A stretch of 44,102 bases of DNA from Azospirillum sp. SYSU D00513 (lineage in GTDB: Bacteria; Pseudomonadota; Alphaproteobacteria; Azospirillales; Azospirillaceae), in contig NZ_JAFIQV010000053.1 in NCBI RefSeq assembly GCF_017356015.1, positions 1 to 44,102 of the forward strand. The letters run 5' to 3'. Shown here piece by piece: positions 41,085-44,102 of the stretch (its first letter is position 1; every line of letters starts with the position of its first letter). The translations under genes and the position numbers were made by a program. The notes beneath the pieces were generated by a model. It was not told the DNA's origin. It searched no databases and was given only the letters and a program-made list of their open reading frames with translations.

Positions 41085-42143
41085 TTGTATTCGAAACTGG
41101 ACGGCGCGCGCATCCGCGCCGTCGCGCTGACGCTCGGCATCGCCGCCGCCGGTGGCGGGCTGTTCGCCCTGGCCGCCCTGCCGGCGGCCTGGCTCGCCGG
41201 CGCCATGACCGCCGTGGCCGCCACGGCGGTGGCGACCCGCCTGCCGCTCAGCATTCCGGACCCGATGCGGGCGCTGGCCTTCGTGTTCATCGGGCTGTCG
41301 ATGGGCGCCGGCGTGACGCCGGACACGCTGCATCTCATGCGGACCTGGCCGCTCAGCCTGCTGCTGCTTTTCCTGTCCATGGCGGCGGTGGTCCGGCTCT
41401 GCTCCGTCTACTTGGAGCGGGCGCATGGCTGGGACCGTTCGACCGCGCGCTTCGCCGCCATCCCCGGCGCCCTGTCGGCGGTGCTGGCGATGGCGGCGGA
41501 GAGCCGGGCGGAGGTGCCGCGCGTGGCGCTGGCGCAGAGCGTGAGGCTGTTCGTGCTGGTCGCGGCGATGCCCTGGCTGCTGACCCTGCCCAGCGGCGGC
41601 GCCGGTCTGGCGACGGCGGCGCGGGAGGCTCCGGATAGTGCCGCCGGCATCCTGCTGCTGCTGGGAGCCTGCGGGGCCGCCGCGTGGCTGTTCCAGAGGC
41701 TGCGCGTTCCTGGCGGCATGCTGCTCGGCGCCATGCTGGCGAGTGCCGCGCTGCATGGCGCCGGCCTCGCCTACGGGCTGCTGCCGCCGGCCTTGCTGGC
41801 GGCGGGCTTCGTGGTGACGGGTGCCATCATCGGGTCGCGATTCCGCGGCGTGTCGCCGGCGATGCTGCGGGCGGCGCTCGTGCCCTCGCTCGGCTGCGTC
41901 GCCATCGGCATGGCGCTGACAGCACTCTTCTCCTGGGTGGGCGCCCTGTGGCTCGGCCTCCCCTTCGGGCAGCTCTGGCTCGCCTATGCGCCGGGCGGGG
42001 TCGAGGCGATGACCATCGTCGCCTTCACCATGGGTTTCGACGCCGCCTTCATCGGGGCGCACCATGTGATCCGCTTCGTCGGCATCAGCCTGCTCAGCCC
42101 GCTCTGGCACCCGGACCGGAGCCGGGGCGGGAAGAGCGCCTGA
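41085..42143 (+). CDS. AbrB-family membrane protein
   Basis: About 352 residues, with two homologous hydrophobic halves of 4-5 transmembrane segments each (WLAGAMTAVAATAVATRLPL, FIGLSMGAGVTP; then PGGMLLGAMLASAALHG, VTGAIIGSRFRGVSP, LAYAPGGVEAMTIVAF). This duplicated pattern fits the AbrB/ammonia-monooxygenase-like transporter family (PF05145 type), whose substrate is unknown. The start is uncertain: TTG 41085 (preceded by AGGGTG) is chosen; an upstream TTG at 41001 would add 28 hydrophilic residues. Confidence 0.8.
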   Translation: MYSKLDGARIRAVALTLGIAAAGGGLFALAALPAAWLAGAMTAVAATAVATRLPLSIPDPMRALAFVFIGLSMGAGVTPDTLHLMRTWPLSLLLLFLSMAAVVRLCSVYLERAHGWDRSTARFAAIPGALSAVLAMAAESRAEVPRVALAQSVRLFVLVAAMPWLLTLPSGGAGLATAAREAPDSAAGILLLLGACGAAAWLFQRLRVPGGMLLGAMLASAALHGAGLAYGLLPPALLAAGFVVTGAIIGSRFRGVSPAMLRAALVPSLGCVAIGMALTALFSWVGALWLGLPFGQLWLAYAPGGVEAMTIVAFTMGFDAAFIGAHHVIRFVGISLLSPLWHPDRSRGGKSA

Positions 42144-42162
42144 TCACCGGCCTGATCACCGG
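42139..42162. repeat. 12-bp tandem repeat at the AbrB-family stop codon
   Basis: CCTGATCACCGG occurs twice (42139-42150 and 42151-42162), with a degenerate third unit at 42167-42178. The first unit includes the stop codon TGA of the membrane-protein gene. Probably slippage. Confidence 0.5.
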
Positions 42163-42171
42163 CCAGCGTGA

Positions 42172-42432
42172 TCACCAGATCCGTTGCGCGAGGCGCTCGC
42201 CGCGCGCGGAAATCTCCTCGAACAGGCCGCGCGCGGCGGCCTCGTCGGTCCAATCCTCCGGACCGAGCACGGCCGCGGCGGCCTCCGGCCCGTCCGGCAC
42301 GCACGCCCGTTCGCCGTCCCCCGCCTCCAGCCGGTAGACCATCCCGTCGCGCGCCTCGACCACGGCATAGCGCCCGTCCAGCGTGACGAGGCGGAAGCTG
42401 CCTTTTTCGGAAATGACGGTGGCGGTGGGCAC
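42172..42432 (-). CDS. Hypothetical small protein
   Basis: Encodes 86 residues, with beta-strand-like N-terminal half (ISEKGSFRLVTLDGRYAVVE, VYRLEAGDG) and a helical, acidic C-terminal half ending ERLAQRIW. No known domain or signal. The start is GTG 42432, with GGAGACAGGA upstream; the longer open frame to 42537 lacks a ribosome-binding site. It lies downstream of, and reads the same way as, manganese catalase, but the 149-base gap to it argues that the order is catalase first, then this gene. Function unknown. Confidence 0.6.
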   Translation of the reverse strand: MPTATVISEKGSFRLVTLDGRYAVVEARDGMVYRLEAGDGERACVPDGPEAAAAVLGPEDWTDEAAARGLFEEISARGERLAQRIW

Positions 42433-42580
42433 GGTCCTGTCTCCGTTCTGACGAGCCTGTGGTCCGTCAACGGCCCGGAGCGTGGAAGATCGCGCGCCCT
42501 CCTCCATTGGGAAGGCGCGCGATCGTCCTGCCGGCATGTCCTCGACGGGACATCGTCACCGGGGCATCAGCCCTGGGACA

Positions 42581-43459
42581 TTATCCCCGCGACATCGGCG
42601 GCTTCGGGGTCTTCGGGGTGCCGAAGACGCGTGGGTCGACCTCGCCCAGCTGGCCGTCGTCGCCCACGGCCTTGGGCACGTCCACATACTGGATCTGGCC
42701 CTTGCCGTCGACCGACGGACCCTTGGCCCAGCGGCCCTGGGCGCTTTCCGTGCCTTCCGAGAAGTTCATGAACTGGTAGGAGACCTCGGTCAGTTCCTTC
42801 TCCTGCGGGAAGGCCATCGGCACCGGGGTCATGTCCAGCCCGTCCTCCTCCAGCTCCTTGATGGCGGCGAGCCACTGGTTCTGGTGCATCGTGTCGCGGG
42901 CCAGCAGGAAGGACAGCATGTCGCGCACGCCGCTGTCGCTGGTCATCTGGAACAGGCGGGCGACCTGGAGGCGGCCCTGGGATTCGGCGGTGACGTTGAA
43001 GCGGAAATCGGCCAGCAGGTTGCCGCTGGCGATGGTGTAGGCGGCGTTCCACGGCACGCCGACGCTGTCGGCGGGGCGGGCGCCGAGGCCCGACACGATC
43101 ATGTGCTGCGGGTTCATGCCGGCGACGATGGCGTCCTCGATGTTGGCGCCGCCCAGCGCCGCGGCGATCACGCTGTCACGCGCGGCACCCTCCTGCACCT
43201 CGACCGGAGAGGATTCGAGCAGGCGGGCGATCATGACGGCGAGCATCTCGACATGGCCGATCTCCTCGGTGCCGATGTCCATGATCATGTCCTTGTACTT
43301 GCCGGGAGCGCGGCAGTTCCAGCCCTGGAACAGATAGGTCATCATGACGCTGATCTCGCCCCACTGGCCGCCCAGCACCTCCTGGAGCTGCCTGGCGAAG
43401 ACGGGATCCGGCTTGTCCGGCTTGGCGTGGTACTGGAGCTTGCTCTGGCGAAGGAACAT
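42581..43459 (-). CDS. Manganese catalase
   Basis: A 292-residue ferritin-like non-haem catalase that disproportionates hydrogen peroxide at a di-manganese centre. Probable ligands are E35 (GQWGEIS), E66 and H69 (TEEIGHVEM), E159 (VTAESQGR) and H192 (ARDTMHQNQW). The last 40 residues are an extended Gly/Pro/Lys-rich tail as in typical relatives. It starts at ATG 43459. An Irr/ICE-like box lies 33-49 bases upstream. Expression is plausibly tied to iron limitation or peroxide, matching the use of manganese instead of haem. Confidence 0.95.
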   Translation of the reverse strand: MFLRQSKLQYHAKPDKPDPVFARQLQEVLGGQWGEISVMMTYLFQGWNCRAPGKYKDMIMDIGTEEIGHVEMLAVMIARLLESSPVEVQEGAARDSVIAAALGGANIEDAIVAGMNPQHMIVSGLGARPADSVGVPWNAAYTIASGNLLADFRFNVTAESQGRLQVARLFQMTSDSGVRDMLSFLLARDTMHQNQWLAAIKELEEDGLDMTPVPMAFPQEKELTEVSYQFMNFSEGTESAQGRWAKGPSVDGKGQIQYVDVPKAVGDDGQLGEVDPRVFGTPKTPKPPMSRG

Positions 43460-43491
43460 GTCGCTACTCCCGAGGTCGTTTGCGGTTAAGC

Positions 43492-43508
43492 TTTAGAATG
43501 CTTCTACG
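43492..43508 (-). promoter_or_regulatory. Irr-type (ICE-like) operator candidate for manganese catalase
   Basis: TTTAGAATGCTTCTACG closely matches the alphaproteobacterial iron-control element TTTAGAANNNTTCTAAA (two mismatches at the right end). A second AGAATG/CATTCT inverted pair spans 43495-43517. The location just upstream of the catalase start suits a repressor or activator site. Irr binding is inferred. Confidence 0.5.
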
Positions 43509-43664
43509 AGTCATTCTCAGAGGTAACACTCTGCCGCTCACGGGAGTTCCTTGCCGGGGCCACGCTTCCAAAGCGCATAAGCCATGAGAGGCATGCGCCA
43601 TGGCGCCGGAAACCTTGGACGCTCCGCGGGGTTGCTTTTCAAGGAAGCACCGCAGGAGACGATC

Positions 43665-43877
43665 ATGGCCGAACCCATCGCCGACGAGGACAATGTAGGC
43701 CGCCCCGAGCAGCCGACCAGTGTGGCGGACCGGGGCCGCAAAGGAGAGGGCGTCGAGGATCCGGCCCGCACGCCAGGCGACGGCTCCCTGGACGGCGCCG
43801 TTCCCGCCGGCCTGTCGTCGGAGGAGCTGCGCAAGCGCGCGGACACCGACGAGTCCAGCGAGCCCGGCACGAGCTGA
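43665..43877 (+). CDS. Small hydrophilic protein, probably disordered
   Basis: Encodes 70 residues, MAEPIADEDNVGRPEQPTSV and on, rich in Asp, Glu, Gly, Pro and Ser, with no hydrophobic core. CAGGAGA lies 6 bases before ATG 43665. Low-complexity acidic proteins like this are often stress-related, but no function can be assigned. It is divergent from manganese catalase. It is followed by a 29-bp tandem repeat and a strong terminator. Confidence 0.65.
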   Translation: MAEPIADEDNVGRPEQPTSVADRGRKGEGVEDPARTPGDGSLDGAVPAGLSSEELRKRADTDESSEPGTS

Positions 43878-43902
43878 CGCCGCCGGCCGGAACCGGCAAG
43901 CG

Positions 43903-43960
43903 GCCCGAGCTGGTGGAACCAGCCGGCAGAAGCCCGAGCTGGTGGAACCAGCCGGCAGAA
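43903..43960. repeat. 29-bp perfect tandem repeat
   Basis: Two identical 29-bp units (43903-43931 and 43932-43960), each beginning GCCCGAGCTGGTGGAACC and containing the inverted pair CTGGTGGAACCAG. It lies between the small protein's stop and its terminator. A transcript would carry two copies of the CTGGTGG..CCAG hairpin. Confidence 0.7.
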
Positions 43961-43964
43961 GAAT

Positions 43965-43995
43965 GGGCGGCCTCCCCAGGGAGGCCGCCCTTTTT
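43965..43995 (+). terminator. Rho-independent terminator
   Basis: The perfect 11-bp arms GGGCGGCCTCC (43965-43975) and GGAGGCCGCCC (43980-43990) with loop CCAG are followed directly by TTTTT. This is the clearest intrinsic terminator in the window, serving the small gene at 43665-43877. Confidence 0.92.
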
Positions 43996-44018
43996 CCATC
44001 CTGACGCCGGACGCTTAT

Positions 44019-44093
44019 ACGATTTTCATGAAGTCCTGACCTGTGGTCAGGACTTCCGCGCCACGGGGCGCGGGGCCGCAGTCGCGGCCCTAT
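44019..44093 (-). repeat. 75-bp triple-hairpin repeat, copy 2 (inverted)
   Basis: The exact reverse complement of 36247-36321. It lies 24 bases after the terminator of the small gene, near the window edge; flanking sequence differs from copy 1, so the repeat unit is the 75 bp itself. Confidence 0.85.
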
Positions 44094-44102
44094 ACCGGGT
44101 TC

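Overview
The window is GC-rich DNA (patches of lower GC are noted below) with a gene set typical of an alphaproteobacterium of the Rhodospirillales, most likely Azospirillum or a close relative. This placement is inferred from protein character and gene content, not from a marker gene. A RepA-type initiator, an iteron-like origin region and a parAB partition pair lie together at 5.9-9.8 kb, so the replicon is probably a plasmid or chromid rather than the main chromosome. There are no rRNA or tRNA genes and no CRISPR array.

Layout. 0.5-5.5 kb: sbcDC nuclease operon. 5.6-9.8 kb: small membrane protein, repA (leftward), a 1-kb origin-like region with 13 copies of a 15-bp repeat, then parA-parB. 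9.8-18.4 kb: single genes (Mug glycosylase, MORN protein, MgtC-like protein, DbpA-like helicase, a low-GC two-gene toxin-antitoxin-like module, a flavin oxidoreductase, an unusual SDR, DUF2239, GIY-YIG). 18.5-21.7 kb: a GntR regulator divergent from an FAH-family hydrolase and an SDR (probable deoxy-keto-sugar-acid catabolism), then OsmC.

21.9-35.9 kb is a chemosensory-like cluster: response regulator, CheC, a soluble receptor with two signalling tips, a triple-domain CheW, CheB, a HEAT-repeat protein, then CheR, CheY, CheA and a STAS-like protein. A 3.4-kb low-GC block lies between the HEAT gene and cheR. It is bounded by a near-perfect 14-bp direct repeat and carries a solitary KAP-family P-loop NTPase, a possible 23-residue hydrophobic peptide gene, a DnaA-box-like cluster and a small gene broken by an IS3 fragment.

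36-38 kb is a graveyard: IS30-like, IS3 and Xre/RES toxin-antitoxin remnants, long hairpins and a 75-bp multi-hairpin repeat whose inverted twin closes the window at 44.0 kb. 37.9-40.8 kb is a leftward CheC-like - histidine kinase - response regulator operon. The window ends with an AbrB-family membrane protein, a manganese catalase with an Irr-type operator candidate, and a small stress-type protein.

The two most notable things are: (1) the 15-bp repeat family, whose parA-proximal subtype also recurs as single copies far from the origin, including a perfect copy inside sbcC written in codons that are unusual for that gene, which suggests a replicon-specific partition or replication site; and (2) the KAP NTPase islet inserted into the chemosensory operon.
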